Shown in pieces: positions 1 to 14,800 of a stretch of 64,000 nucleotides of DNA. Every line of letters starts with the position of its first letter. Position 1 is the first letter of the stretch. The notes under the pieces are model-generated. The model was not told the DNA's origin, made no database searches, and worked only from the letters and a program-made list of their open reading frames with translations. Made by a program: the position numbers and the translations under genes. The DNA is from Mesaphorura yosii (lineage: Eukaryota > Arthropoda > Collembola > Poduromorpha > Tullbergiidae), in NCBI GenBank assembly GCA_009869945.1, contig WIXG01000089.1, forward strand, positions 1 through 64,000, given 5' to 3'.

Positions 1-99
1 ACGTAACTTTACTCAAGCTATCCAGCCATGTACCACACTTGTGCCCCGCGCCTCCAGATTCGGCTGCAGGGTACCCCATAATAATTATTTGGCACCCTG
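1..99. mobile_element. Decayed right end of a palindromic TA-flanked MITE
   Basis: These bases resemble the right arm of the intact element at 49608-49979. They share, in order, the blocks CTATCCAG, TTGTGCCC, CCTCCAGATT and a terminal TTTGGCACCCTG followed by TA at 100-101. The copy is clearly diverged and has lost or altered the G-rich block near the end. The left arm would lie before the window. There is no coding capacity. Seen: the shared blocks and terminus. Inferred: membership of the same non-autonomous family. Confidence 0.75.
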
Positions 100-3000
100 T
101 ACTCCCGCAGCAGCTCTTTCTCTGTACACTTTTCTATTCTGGTAGCCCAGATAGCTTAAGCGAGTCGGACAAGTGATCCACTGAAAGAGTTAAGTGATAT
201 TGCATTTGTACAAAGTGGTTCTGCAAGCGCTGTGCTGCACTTTGGCTGCTTGTACTTGTTTTTATTTTTGTTGAAGAGATTGGACACACGAGAAGGAGTT
301 TACATTTTGGAGAGTTTTGGCCGCGCCTCAACCATCAGTCCTGAAACCAATGAGGAACATTGCCAACTCGTTCATGTGCCTCGCTTCGGCTCCGTGGCTC
401 CTGGCGTGCAATGATGTGAATTCTTTTATTGTTATTGCTACTTCAACTCAACTTCATTCTGAGCTGCACAATCAAATAAATTCGTATCGTTGCGCACTTG
501 ACGATTTTAAACCAAATGTTAGTACTTGCGAATCTGTGCGCTGCAATACACGGATTTCTTCTTCATTCTCAGCATTTGTATTTGACTTTTATTGTACAAT
601 CAATTTGGTATTGCGAGAACGGAGCGAAACAATTACATGTGAATTGATCTCATGTAATGTTCGTGACAATTACCAGTGCCTGAACCTAAATATAACAAGT
701 CGCTTTGCATTTGCACTGCCTTATCATTCGTCCAATTCGTCGTATGCCTGACCTGAGATTGATATGATCATTTTCCTGAATAAGCTACTCTAGACTGCTC
801 GCTCGTTGCAGATGATCCCAAATAAACAAGACAGAATCATGTAGTGCGAATTTAATATTCCACCCTTCATCTGTCTGGCCCCGTTCTAGGCGTTCGAAAC
901 CCGCAGTCCAGCGGATGATAGATTGCATTGTGAAACAAATTAAATTGTGCACACTGGACAATATTTGTTCAAATTACACAGCACAAATGTTTCTTGCTCT
1001 TGCTTGACGTAAATGGCAAATGTTAATCTTCCTGGTTCAAGCACCATGAAATGATAGCGCCATGAAGCTCCAAAGCGCTTTATGAGAAATGCTTGAAGTA
1101 ATAGCCTGAAAGACAAAATGGCTGATGGAATGAAATTCAATGCGTTGGCCTTCGAATTGTTCACCGTGAGCAGTGCGGCTCACGTAACATTTGCCTGCCG
1201 CGGACACGGACAGTAACGAACGGCAATTTTACTTGACTTTTGCTGCACAGATCATGATCTTTTCATTCCTTTGTCTCGGCTCGAACCCTGCAGCCATCAT
1301 TTAATAGTCGGAGATGATGAGCAAAGTGTCCAATTACATGTTTCACATTTTATGGCCTGTACTTGTAATTTTGGCCAAAGAAGGCAAGCGACACGACTCA
1401 ACTCAACTCTTGGGCATCTTGGGCTGGTCGTCGACATATTCAATTCTAGAATGAGCGATGTGTAGAGCTCATCTGCTTCTTTTTCCAAACTGTTTGCAAT
1501 TACACTAAACAATGTTATTATCGTCATTATAGTTATTTATTGGTATGACATGAGACGATCATGGTACCAGAAAGCGAGATGAAATTCAACTGTGAATTGC
1601 AATTTCAAGTGTTAGTAAAGGTAAACTGAGCAGGACAGCAGGTCGTACATGTTATTCTGCGGCCTCTTCGTAAGCCTTTGTTCCCTTGCAGCATGGCAGC
1701 CCCGTCGTTGGACAGTTTCCCTCAAGGAAAGAAATGTATTAAAATTTATTCTGTGGTACCATGCAATCATAATAAATGTTTATTATGATTTTACAAGAGA
1801 GACATAGTTTTAATGCCATGATATAATCTCCAAATGTAATAGCCATGTAATAAACCATAAATGCTATTACATCTCGCGCTCAACCACTAAACATCTCAAC
1901 ATGCCTCGAGTTGACTTTTCTCAAAAGAGCACATCTCATCTCGACAGCTCACTAAAAGCAATTTGATATGATTATATTAAATTGCATTGTATTAACTTTT
2001 ATTGGAAATATAATTGATACTCGCTTCGAATTTTTGCTGGTGTACTCCGTACATGTCACCAGTCTGTATAGGTGAAGAATTTGTGTTTTTATCCCTTTGC
2101 ATTGAAAAGTTCGCATTTTTTTCTCATAGTTTCTACTTCGTTCAGTTTTGTTGAATGGCTTTAATCACTATCAGAATTGAATTGTTTAAGGTAAATTGCC
2201 AAGTTTTAAATTGCATTGTTGTTGTTGCTGATTAACATTCCGAAACAATAACTCAGAGTTTAAAGCAAAATCCAATTACAGGACGATGCTTACTTGCACG
2301 TTGCGAATTTTTTCTTGACCGCCGTCATTCGCAATTTAAATCTGTTTCCGCTGTCGAATAACAAATTAGCTATTTTATGATGTAGTTTCTTGTTCGTTTA
2401 ATTTTGTTAATAAAGCTGTCATTGTCATTGAACACAATGGAAAATTGTTGGAATTAGAGCTCTAACAGCTTTCATTACCATTACGATGGCCATCAAACAG
2501 TTTACGATTAGTGAATGGCTATAAAATTAGCAAGCTCAGGTCAATAAGATGGTATGTGCATAGCGTGTGCATCCCTACGCAGAAGCTCAGCTGTGTCTTT
2601 TCCGTCCTGCTGCTTTCATGTTATTATGTGTACGCAATTAATCTTGCAGTAATTTGGAGGAATAAAGCTTGGGCCTGGGAAAGAGCAATGACACTGCATC
2701 AAAGATCAAAGAGTGTTTCATGTCTTATGGAATAATGCTGGTACTAGTTAATTATACACATCCGCATAATTTTAAACTAGAATCTTACAGTTGAAGTACT
2801 AAGTCCACTAAATCGCACTCCGAATGATGGGAAAGTAAGTTTTTATATGTCAAATCTTAGACATTCAATCACTCTGAAATGTATCATTATTATGTTTCAT
2901 GTGATCCGAACCTTAAAACTCACGGAATTTGTGATTCACGGGTTAAGAATTCGGGAAAACAAGACACACGTTAATTGAGCTCAAATTTGACTTACAATTT

Positions 3001-6000
3001 TATTTTAAGCAGTGACAATACGTTACGAGATGAGAAATTTTTACTCCTATTCTTCTGGACAACAGGTCTTTGATGGTCAGTCAGAGTCACTATTTATTAC
3101 AAGTTCTAATATAAAACGAAAAGAGATCGGCAAGAGTTTCAACTGCCGAATTGCGTGCTCATGAAGGAACCTGATTCATCGAACCGTTTCACACGATGAC
3201 GAGAAAGAGAGTGAGTACATGGTGAAAACGAAGAAACAAGAATGGCTACCGGAAGCTGAGTAATAGTCGACTCAACTCACAGGAATAGGGGTGGGTTCTT
3301 TGTGTTAAAGCTACTTGCTTCAATATGCATTACAGCGAATGGGGTACACATACCGTGCATGGAAGAATAAATTATCTTACTCCTAGCAATTAATATGTTA
3401 AGATGTAAGGTGCATAGAAATATATTTTTCTATATTTATCAGAAGGGCAACGCATCTTGTATCGGAGCTTTACATGCAAAGATTTTGAGATCAGACATTC
3501 GAAATGTAAATATGTGGTCTTGTGCAGTTTAATTTTGTACGGTCTTTTGCGAAAGAAATAATTTTAAGTACCATTTCTTCAAGGAATTGAAGGAATTGTT
3601 GCTTTCTTGCGTTGAGTGTTCTTGCGGTTTTGTATAAATCATTCCAGCCATTACTGGAAAGCTATTACAATATGCTCGCTACTTCAAAAATACTGAATAT
3701 AAGTGCATGCTGATGAACTACAGTATGCTGTTCACACCGCCCGTCCAAACTGAATTATTGAGAGATAACAATGAGCTCAGGATGTAGGCTATTTGGAGAG
3801 CACGGCGTAAGCATTTATATCAGAACAAGTTCTAGTTGTTGTCATTGTAGAAGATGATAAATGAGGTGAGATCAAAAGTGATGAGAGTTGATGAAGTATT
3901 TTAGAATAAAACAAACTTGGGAAAATAATTGGCCTCACTAGGTTCAGCTGTCTTTCTTTTCCCGTACGCAAACACACCGGACTAGATTTATGTAAGCAGA
4001 GAAAATCATGGGGCATTTTGAGAAAGGGTTCCTTCTTTTCAAGAGTTCGTAAAGTCTTTGTAAATCTAATGATAAAATGATTACAGGTTAACAAGGCTTG
4101 TACAAATACAAACATAAAATAACAAACGTGGCCAATCCCTGTTCCGAGTGTCCGTCGCCCGTGATTAGACTCTCGGATATTACAAATGCAAAACGTGGAC
4201 CGAACTGTTTCGCTACTGACGCTGGTTCACATGAAGGAGCCCGATAGTGGGACTCAAATATCCCAAAGGAGACTTGCACGTGGATTTTATGATAGGGATA
4301 AAGATATGAAAGTAAATTTTAACATATTTATTTCACACATGTGTGAAAATGAGTCTGGTCGTGCGACCACTGCTCGCTTTGAAGTCTTCTTCTTTCGGTA
4401 ACCGTGTTGTCAATCTTCTCGTTTGACGAAAGTATGTCAGTGCCAACAAATTCACTGTGAGCTGAGTCGGGAGCGGTGAGACCTGAAAGCCAACAAAACA
4501 GAGCAACAAGCCCCTTAATTTATTTATAATACCGAGCAAATGTGTTGTGACGAAGAGCGTGTGTCTTCAATTTGACAGACGAACTCCCAAAGTGAGCGCG
4601 TGTTGCGAAATTATCAGATGGAGCACTACAAACTGCAGTGCATCATTCGAGGGACCTCCCTGCCCGGCACATCGTGGTAATCTGAATAAAAACGCTTACG
4701 CGCGACCAGTGAAAAGACCAATAAAATGGGCTCGTTGTGTGCTGGGTGAATGAAGAGCTCTCTATTTTTGTGTCATTCTATTACATTATAAAGATATCAA
4801 TGATAAGTCCTTGGAGATTACTACAATTTAATATCGAATAATAAATTATGTTCAGAAGAGTGAAAATTCATTTTCGAAACAGCTCCCCTTTTTTCAGGCT
4901 GGCTTAGCCTTTCTTTCTCTCAGCCTGAGCCTAATCAATGTCTGCTCTAATATGTATGATCTCAATCAAGTACCAACAAAGCCAAAGCTCCTTTTGTGCT
5001 GCATTGCCTGTACCATTTGTCTGCCTGTCGTATCAACCAAGTCAATTGAATTGATGAGATGAGAATTGGGAGTGAGTAAAAATTTGGCTCCAGTCGATTA
5101 CTCTCGCCTCTTTCCCTCTTGCTTTGACTCTTTCCCATCCAAGTCCATGGACGCTGATGGCTGCGTGGTGCTCAGAGACGGGAGCCGCGTGTTTGGGAGA
5201 AAATAAGCTTTCTTTTGTGTAATGTTAGATCTGTGAGAAATGAACTCCCAATAGAATTTGTCATTTGATTTTCATCTCACACACAGTAGTCATCTAGTGA
5301 AATGCTACTTCATCCTTTAACGACTACGTGGAGATTGCACTGAACCGTACCCTGCACTTGGATGTGGACCACCGTCACCGCACCAATTTACTGGAAAAGG
5401 CCCACTTTCGAAGCAGTAATGCTTTCATGTAATCTCCCTAATCTCTCCGCTGTTTACTCTCATCCTGGCCACTCCATTCTGCTCTGTCGCAGTTCACACA
5501 AACCATAAATCGACTCGCATGGCAGAAACAATGATAGACTCATCTCATCTCTCCCGTCCTTTCCTTTTGCCCTTTGCTCGTACCCGGAATGGTAATTCGA
5601 AAATCGTTATGAACGAACAAAAGGAACAAGTTGATCTACTGCGAACTCAACCCGGCTGCTCTGTTCTGCTCACAGTTCAGTCTGTTCGCGTACTTAATTA
5701 TTTGAGAGAGGCAATTATTAGTTACAAACTGCAGGCACGAATCGATTCTTCATCGAACTCAATTGCTTTTTAATTCGATTAAACAAATTTTATTACAAAT
5801 TCATTACCCGGCGCTGTTCTAGGGTTCTGGGGGGACTGGCTGCCTTTTCCTTTCGGCATTGCTATGATATTAAACAAAAACCCACTGCTTTAGAAGAATT
5901 AATACTACTTTAAGCTGATCACTTAAAACTTTAAGAAGAACCGTCTTAATTAATCTGATTGCAATCGTCTATCGTAGTGAATGAACCGTGCCTGAATTCA

Positions 6001-7675
6001 TAATTAATCATGCATTCACTATTGGGCGTTTATCAGACACACTTGTGCCGTCGTTTGTGCACGAAAACCTAGCGCAACAAGGCTTTACAATTGTGCCATT
6101 TTATTGTGTTTACTTATTCATGTGGCCGAGTACTTGGAAAAAGATTTTACTTTTTTCTCTAGCTGTAAAAACTACGAAAGAAGCAAGTAATTGGTCCAGT
6201 ATCACGGTAGAAAAGAGAAAGCTATAATAATAAAATGTATCAGCGGCGGAAGAAAAGTCCGAGAAAGGGAATCAATTGATTAAATCTAAACTCGGAGCAA
6301 CTTGAATTGAATTGTTCTGCTGCTGACTCACGGCGCAAATAACTGAAGGTCCAGAAGTGCAAGTGCGCACGATGGAGCGAAATGAATCCAATTGGAGCCA
6401 ATAAAGTTGAATATTTAAGTGAAGGAGCTATTTGGTCAGAATTGTACTGTGAATACAAAAAAGATGTGTGCAGTGCAGGCAGGAGCGAGCCAGAGCTCAA
6501 GTCTGACTAAATTTCATTATTCCGTACTTTGATACAAAACATTTACAATATTGCCTTGTTCAATCTTGCTCCTTCTCACTTTTATTGTCTTGTTGTCTGG
6601 AATTCTCCAGCCAATTGGTGTGAGTGTGAGTCAATGCATACGAATTGGAATGACCATTGGCGAAAATGCTTTCTTTTACTAACTTGTAGTTGTTTCATTT
6701 TACTGCGTCCGTATATCTTGTGCGTGGCACTTCACCTGCCAAGCAATAAATGTAATAGACCAGCACAGTACAACTGCAGCAACAAAGTGTGATACAGAAA
6801 AACTTCGGCGATGCGGACGGACTTTATTAAGAAATGGCCTCTCTGAAATCTCAATCCACTTAAAGCTGGTCCATGCACACTTATTTCATGGCCGTTGGGG
6901 CACACAGAGCAAGTGCGTCAAATGCTGACAGAGATTGAAACAATAAACTGATGAAAAAGAGTCAATTTGAGTACAGGCTCTGAAATATTAATGAGAGTGG
7001 CGAAAATCTTCAGATCGAATATCCCTGCACGGAGGAAGAACATGCGGGGGAAGATAGGAAGTCGGACCAGAATGGTCAGATCAAGAGTACCGAAGCATTG
7101 CCTCTTGTTTTGATTACTGCATGCGAACACCTTCTGTTATCTTTCCTATACTTTGTGCCTTTCTTGTGGGCTGCAGTGCAGAGACTTATAGGAACCAGGT
7201 AACAAAAGAATAACATGTTTGATCTACTAAACAGGAATACGGACGATTTGATTCGGTGCTGCTAATCTGAAGTTTGCTAGTTCGAGTCGCCACTGTCGAA
7301 CGGTGGATGCGTCATGCCTGACATTTTGAGTCCACAACATGGTTTTAAACTGAGAACCCTGAGTGTATTTTGTAAAAAGCTTTTTCACTTTCTTTTCTCC
7401 GCTACATTCATCAATAATGTATCGCACGTCAGTTTCCCCATTTCTTTTGCCAATTCCAACTCGTCACTCTTTGATTTCATCTTCTTTCCTGCAACTGAAT
7501 GCGGTTTCATTTAATGGCTTGCCTCCCGCTTCACTTCACTTTTCCATTCAACACCTCCGATCTGTAGTGCTCATTCTTTTTGAAATGCAATGGGTACGGG
7601 GATTGCGCTTTTATGCTCAAGTGACTCTCAATGCGATCGTGTGAATCCAGTGATATAAAATGGGGCATTTGAAAT
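100..7675. other. Intergenic sequence, no supported gene
   Basis: Short open frames occur on both strands, the longest on the plus strand at 317-751, but none shows a recognisable domain or splice partners. The sequence is AT-rich with many short inverted repeats. A plus-strand AATAAA occurs near 7674. I see no RNA gene. Confidence 0.5.
1765..1790. repeat. Perfect 12-bp AT-rich hairpin
   Basis: AATCATAATAAA is followed by a TG loop and its exact reverse complement. No function is indicated; short AT palindromes are common in non-coding DNA of this composition. Confidence 0.8.
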
Positions 7676-8574
7676 AAAACAAGATTTTGATGGACTCAAG
7701 TCATTTATTAGCTTGAGAGAAGAAACGATACACTGCTCATGAGAGGCGAGCAAATATTTACAATGTAAAAGCGCAAGTTCATAAAAATATCACGCCTATA
7801 TTATGTTAAGACTTTGACGTCAGTTTAGAATATAATCGAAGCGTATTAATCACCCTCGAAATCGAATGACTTAAATCAGGACGTGTACGATTAATTTGTA
7901 ATAAAATGCTTAAGTAATGACAGTTTTTGAATACAAATACGCGTATTCATACTTGAAAACGAACCCAATCAGGCGAAATCAGGTTAAGTGAGTTGGTTCA
8001 AAGTATTCGGTTGGAAAGCAATCAAAGTCACACTCATCAAAAAATTAAAATTCTATAAGTCGTCGAATGTGGTCAACAGGCTGATGACTAAATTCTCGAT
8101 ATTTTAGGATAGTTTACGTATGCACCTTTTGCTCACAATAAGGCTATAAAGTACATTCCATTGATGCGTACCAAATAATTTCCATGATATATGATTGGAG
8201 GCTAGGTTATGAAAAATAGTTCTTTATATTTTTTCGACTTTCGATTTCTTAAGCAATACTTATCAACTTGGTACTAATTTCATAGTCGCAGCTGATTACA
8301 TAGTTAAAATATCGACAGGTATAAAATATAGCGATGAATATTTCTTCCTCGTTTAGTGTGTGGTTATGCTACGTCAGAATCAAAGTAGCATAGCATCTGA
8401 AATTTGCAACAATACATAATTCCTTTTACTTTTCCTTACACTAAACATCGACTCACTGTTGAATTTAGACTTTGGAACGACAAACTTACAATAAGGATCA
8501 CGAAATCCTTACGACCATAATAGAATTAATATTATGTCGTCTGCAAGACTAGGCCTCAGTGTACGAATAATCAC

Positions 8575-8580
8575 TTTATT
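8575..8580 (-). promoter_or_regulatory. Candidate polyadenylation signal of LST-2
   Basis: TTTATT on the plus strand reads AATAAA on the minus strand, about 320 nt beyond the LST-2 stop codon. It is the first exact AATAAA I find after the stop. The AT-rich, gene-free stretch down to about 7.7 kb could hold a longer 3' UTR with later signals. Confidence 0.35.
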
Positions 8581-8899
8581 CCACTGAAATTGAAAATCGA
8601 AAATTTCATATTCCTTTTGTCATAAACACGACAAGCAGAGACGATCAGTCAGAAAAAACTAACAATTATAAAGCCTTCGAAATCATACGGAAAAGAAGAA
8701 CGCGGTAATAAATAGCGAGGCGTCTTAAGTAAAGAGTACAAAATCTTGAAATTATAGAAAACATCAAATGACAAAATTGTGGGACTTCAGATTTACCTAA
8801 AGAGTAACCTGCCCGTCAATTACATGTTACAATATCGAAGCTTATCTCCTGAGAATTAGGTACATGGTTGCTTATCCTTGATTCTTGATTCGGTAGATG

Positions 8900-11800
8900 T
8901 TAATGCTGGGGTGAGTTGGGAAGAGTAAATGGGGTGACGCAGTACATGTAGCAGCGATTGCACACCCGAACAGGTTTAACGTGGCCGTATCTTGGCAGAG
9001 GGACTGAATTACCGCTGCATTTGCCACAGAACACCTGAAAAAATCGAAGAAATTAATAAATGTTGCAAAAGGCACCTTTTCGCACAGATTCCTAGCTTGC
9101 TTTACCTTTCCACAATTTCTACAGTGATGACGACGTCTCACGACAGTGAAGGTGGCAACACAGCCCATGCACTGAGGAGCGAGTTCATCTGGTACCCATG
9201 AGGGAGGATGCACTGTATTTGGCTGCTGATTGTTAGGCTCCATGTTTTGGCAAGGTTGGTCCTCATTATAAGACTGTTCTTGCATGTCTTCGTCTAGAGA
9301 TGGTTCAGGGGTCACATCGACTTCATTATTCGAAGATCCACCACCACTGATACTGGGTGTCTCTTCACATGGCGTTGCGTTCATGGCGAAAACACATTTC
9401 AGTGTTGATCTCAAGTCGGCTGCGTAATTTGTTTGTAGCTGGTCAGCAACGCCAGAAATGCAGATGAATAGTCGGTGAATAAGATCTGCGCTGTTCCTGT
9501 GTTTGAAGTATGATTTATTTAGCACACTGAGGATTAAGGAGAGGAAGAGCCAGAGTAGAAAGACTTACTTAAAACGGGATCTGGCCTCATTTCTTGTTGC
9601 GATTTCTGCCGCCTGCATCGCAAGTGCAATCTCAATGTCATCTTGGCACTCAACCTCAAGCGATGACTGTTGACAGGTGTCGCCGGCACTGCAAGCAGAT
9701 GAACTGAGTAATTAAAAAGGTCACGTTGAAAATGACAAATGATGGGGCTTTCAACTTACGTTTCAGAAGCAATGGATGAATCACAGGGAGTGCGCGCCAT
9801 TCTATGCTTGGAAGATTGAGGTCTCAGCGAATTGTCGCTGATGTCAACACCACAAGCGTACGATTGGTCGAGGGACTTGCTACTGCCAATAAAACTGGAA
9901 CTACCAGCGACAGACTGAGCTTTCACTTCGTGATTACTAGCAACTGATGGGGAAGACAGCTTTTCGCCATCAGCCATACTACTCAGGCCAGAATCCTGGC
10001 TGGACCCCGAACTGTGTAGTTTCGAACAGTGCGGAGTTTCGACTAGACTCTCCACCCTTATCTCGGCCACTGGAGTCATTTCGTCTTCGTAAGATGAGAA
10101 GGCCAGTGGTTTACCTCCATCTCCGCAAATCAATTCCCGCGGCCTTTCTGGGCGTCCGTCTTCAGACGAAGAATTGTTGGTCGGAATATTTGCGTCATCA
10201 CAGATATTGTCTTCATATTCACGATCCGAAGTTTTACTGTCTTCTTCTTCAACCGGTACTAAATTGTGCGAGGATCGACCTTCCTCAGCGCATGTAGCAA
10301 TCCGGGTGGGTGGATCTTCTTTATGACAAGAATCGGGGCAATCATTTATCACAGTTGGAGTGTTGCCCGAAATACACTCAAGGTCCTGGGAGCATGTTGA
10401 ATTTTGCAGACTTGTCACATTAGCATGTGCCACAGCCATAGCATTCGCGAGCAGATGAATATCAAGATGTCTTCGAGACCCGGTCAATGAATCTGACAAA
10501 TCCACTTCGCTCGCACTCTGAACCGAGGAAGGAGGACTTTCCCGATCGGTAGTATGACATACCAATTCAGAAATAAACTGCTTGCAGTCTGGAAAGTCCT
10601 TGTAGAACTGGTCCAAGTAATCAAGGATTCCGTGTTGGCCATTGACAGACGTGTTTGGCACACCGAATTCAGTTGCGACTTCGTCCTTTCTTATTGTAGA
10701 TTCTTCGGAATCATTCAGGTATCCAGTGTCGTGTGTAACATCGCCGGGAGGTTCAGGTGTTGTTTTGCAGTCAGTGCTCATCAGTTCGGAGGCTTCCAGG
10801 TTTGGTTCTTCCAAAGAGCACAAAGCCCTTTCCAAAGCTGACAGTTCCGGGCGACTCAGCGTCCACAGAAGCTCACGAATCTTGAGCAGCAAAGATCTGA
10901 ATGGTCTGAACATGTCAGATAACTCTCCACGATCCAAACACAACGGTCCTTCAGGGAAGATCAGAAGTCCCGCTACAATGGCCAGGCGCGGGATTGTAAA
11001 CATGAGGGCTGGGTCACAACTATCGACTTGATCTTGACTTAGAAGACTCAGACCCAAAGCTCTGCAAGGATGGATACAGCACGACGAGGATTAGGTCAGA
11101 TGCCATGCCACGATGTCACGTCACAGAGGGTAACCTATACTCTTCCTTACCTTTGTAGCGTTTCGGAAAACAAAACAGTGATAGACTGCTGTGCCTCGTA
11201 CTCCATCACAGTTTTCACTGGAACCATCGCCGACACATACGATAACTCAAATTCCGCAAACAATCGGTCCAATATCTTCAATGACTCGCAGATCTTCTCA
11301 GTAAATTCCGGAGGATTTCGGAAGCATTGTTCACGTAGCAAGTTTCTCACATTTTCTAAACTTTTGGTCAGCGCCTTCGCCAACGGTCGCATTGTCGTCG
11401 ACTCCAACTCTCTGTTTAATATACTTGACCCTGCCGCCAAACACTGAAAATTAAAAACATGAAGGCGTATTAGTAAAAAACAAGGAAGAGAGTTGAGTCA
11501 GAAATTGCGTAATATCAGTCAAGAAATTACCTCCGCTCCAAACCACAGCTGTCCGGCCAGGTTTTCTGCGAGTTCAAGAATCGTACATTAGACATGATGC
11601 AGGAATACTTTAAGATTCGTCGCAAACCTTGCAGCACGTCGTCCGGAAACTTGGCTCGAAAATCTCTGGATGCCCTGTCCTCAGAAATGACTTCATCCAT
11701 GATCAGTTGGCAAATATTTAGAACCTGTGTCGGGATGAGAATATGTGAGGATCCGTCCAATAATACGTTAAGGCATTCAATACTAAGGCACAAACCTTGT

Positions 11801-14800
11801 CTTGACATTGTCTTAGGTGGTTGACCAAAGCGGTGCATCTGTCGGGATCTTTTCTTCCATCGAACGAGTCCAATTCTTGGGCAACATTGTTAAGTTCTTC
11901 GTCCGCGAAGAAGAATTGAGCCAGAAGACTCTGATCTGTCCTCTGAAATAAGAAATACACCAATTTACATTTTATTTACTTACATCCATAGTCTTAGAAC
12001 GCACATTTTAGACTTGACTTGTCCTTCAGCAAGAAGCAGAAACTAACGAAGGGATTGTTAGTTTTGACTATGACATTTGTCATGTCTTTGTTTCAACGGC
12101 CAAACATTCATTCTGTACACGTAAGAAGGCAATCAACAAATACAGAATTGTAAATAAATAGTTAATTAATCACGTTCGACAGGCTTCTTAATCCTGAAAC
12201 CAGAAGTGACCAGAACTGAATGTTGAATGCTAACACCATAAAATACTCTAATCATTGAACTCGGCTTACATATCTGCATATGCACAACTTGCGTCATTCT
12301 CATGAATCTGCTGTCACTCTTTGAACGCAAATTACTTGCGACGCGACAATATTTTCATTATTTAGATGGACACAAATTTGCCTTTGCAATGGTCTTGTAG
12401 AGCGAATTTCAAGCATGTGCAAAGTTTAAGGTCATTTCAAGTCAACCAGTAACTCTCAGAACGATTCGTCCATGACCAACAGGAAAGTGCAACGCCAAGA
12501 TACATCCACTATCTAATATCTGTGCGAAATCATGTTTATCCACGCATAATTCTCAATTCAGGAAATAAAATTCTCGTAGCGTTGCGGTGTGCTTCTAAGG
12601 CTTGACTCACTCACCACAGCGCAAATAGAAATGGAAAAACTGAAATGCGAAAAACAATTGCCTTTCATGATGAACAATAAACGAAGCACGAATTTATTTC
12701 ACTTGCTGGGATGGACTGATGGAAGTGCGGACGCACGAATTCACGTCGAATGAGATGCATAGGTTTTTCACTAAAATCAATTGTGACACATGAACATGGA
12801 ATTCCTGGATCACACGTCAATTTATTCTGCCCAATACATCGCACTGTAGTAAATAAATTAGAGTTTCATCATTGACGATTCTAACAGCCACAGATTTCAA
12901 CACATGACAATGCCTACACCATGAATTCTAGTTTCCTCTTTTCCCCGACAGCCGACTCACAGCCCGTGGGCTCAACGTCATTTATGAGCCATCATGCAAC
13001 GAAATGGTTTCCAGTTGGAGCGAGCTCAGGAAGCCACACGAGTTCAGCTTAATTCAATATTTATTCAAATTTTAATCGCGTGTGTCGATTTTTCCATTTG
13101 CACTTTGACTTGACTTGACGATATTTCTGCCAACACAACTAAACTCTTGTCAGTCGAGTCACTTCACTCGATGCGGCTCTTCGTGACAGCGCAGAGCATA
13201 GCGTGCAGTGTCGCAATGTTGTGCGACAGACGCCGTGCGTGTATATGCAGCTATTAGAGCACAGGACATGCGATAAGGCCTCGGAAATAAAAATACCAAA
13301 AGTTTGTACCATGATGAGACCGTCATTGGCATAGATGTGGCTCAACTCAAACTGATTCCCAAGTGCCGCCTGCTGTAGAGAGAATTTTATCGTCATCGTT
13401 AAATTTAGTAGATTGACCTTTTCATCTCCCATTATCGAACATTTCAACCTTTCTGGCCGTGAGATGGCTGTCGGCAGCATCGAATCTCATACAGCTTCCC
13501 CATGATGGGAAATGAGCAACATCCTGACTTGGCAATAAGAAGAGACACACATTTTCTGTTCGTGTTGCATCGTGCATTTCTTCTGTATAACTTAATTCTG
13601 AGTAGTTAATGACATTTGTGGAGGGTAAAGCGAAGCGACTTTTCTGATCTAATTTATTCTCCGTTGATGTCCACAACGCTCATACATTCACCATTCGTGG
13701 AAGTGCAATCTCGAAATATCAAGTTGCCTGACTATCCCATTGGCATTTTCTTCAAGATGTTTTTCCAAGAAGTGTGCATCAAGTACTTTATTTACTAGAT
13801 TCTAGCAGATCAACCGCATGTCGACGAGCAATGAACCTTTCGAGGAAGGGTCAGTAATTCCTCGTCGTCGTTGTGAGCAGATGAGATTTTCAGAAAGATG
13901 TCTCGAATGTTGGCGACAACGAATGTAAACTAAACCTAATTGGGATTCTTGTCCAGAAGAGTTACCAACGCGCAAGAGACAAGAGCCTTGTTTAGAGCTG
14001 TGTTGAAAGACATAAGAGTCTCATAAGTTGTTTGCAAAAAGAGTTCTAAGCAACTTGTTATTTGTTTCTTTATAAAACGAGCCAATTGGAGCTGTTCGCG
14101 TTTACGTCAATACCCTCTCCACAAGGTGCTAGACAACCAAATAAAAGAACCATGGAGAAGCTCTTCAGCAACAAGATTAAATTTAGATATTCCAAAGCTC
14201 AGCGGTATTTGATCACAAGGTAGAAACGGAGCTGAGCTTGAGTTCGTTTCGCCCAGCAACGCCAATTAACACTTGCGAAACCCTTGCCTATTTGCATGTC
14301 AATGTCTTTTGTAATGCTAAGCTGACGTTGTTAAAAAACTATCCTTAAATATGGCATTTATTAACAGAACGAATTTGGAGAGTTCAATTTGCGCAAAGCA
14401 AAGGTAATTGAATTCGACTGAAGAGGCGCTAGTTTAGCGTCCTGCATTGGCTTCCGCTTTAACTTCAAGGCAGGCATAATTTAGGCTAAAGAATTGAGAG
14501 CAGGCAGGAGGAATTTATGATGCATGTAACAAGTGTTCCTTTCCTTTAGGCTCGATTGCGGCACTTCGTCGCGAGACTTATTGGGAATAAATAACAAGCA
14601 ATCAAAGAAATATTGAAAGTTTCAACGACGTATCTTCAACGCACGCGCAAGCCAAAGTTTTGAGAAGTTCAATGAAATGTACTTCACATGTGGAGTTAGA
14701 TAAGAAAACTTTTGGTCTTCAGCAAAGGGCAAATGAGTAGAGAGTAAATAAAAAAACTAAATTATACGTCTTCAAATAATATTATTATGCATTCGAGTAC

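Noticed and set aside
317-751. Plus-strand open frame of 144 codons just after the MITE remnant
   Set aside because: No recognisable domain, no splice partners or promoter. Frames of this length are expected by chance in a window this size.
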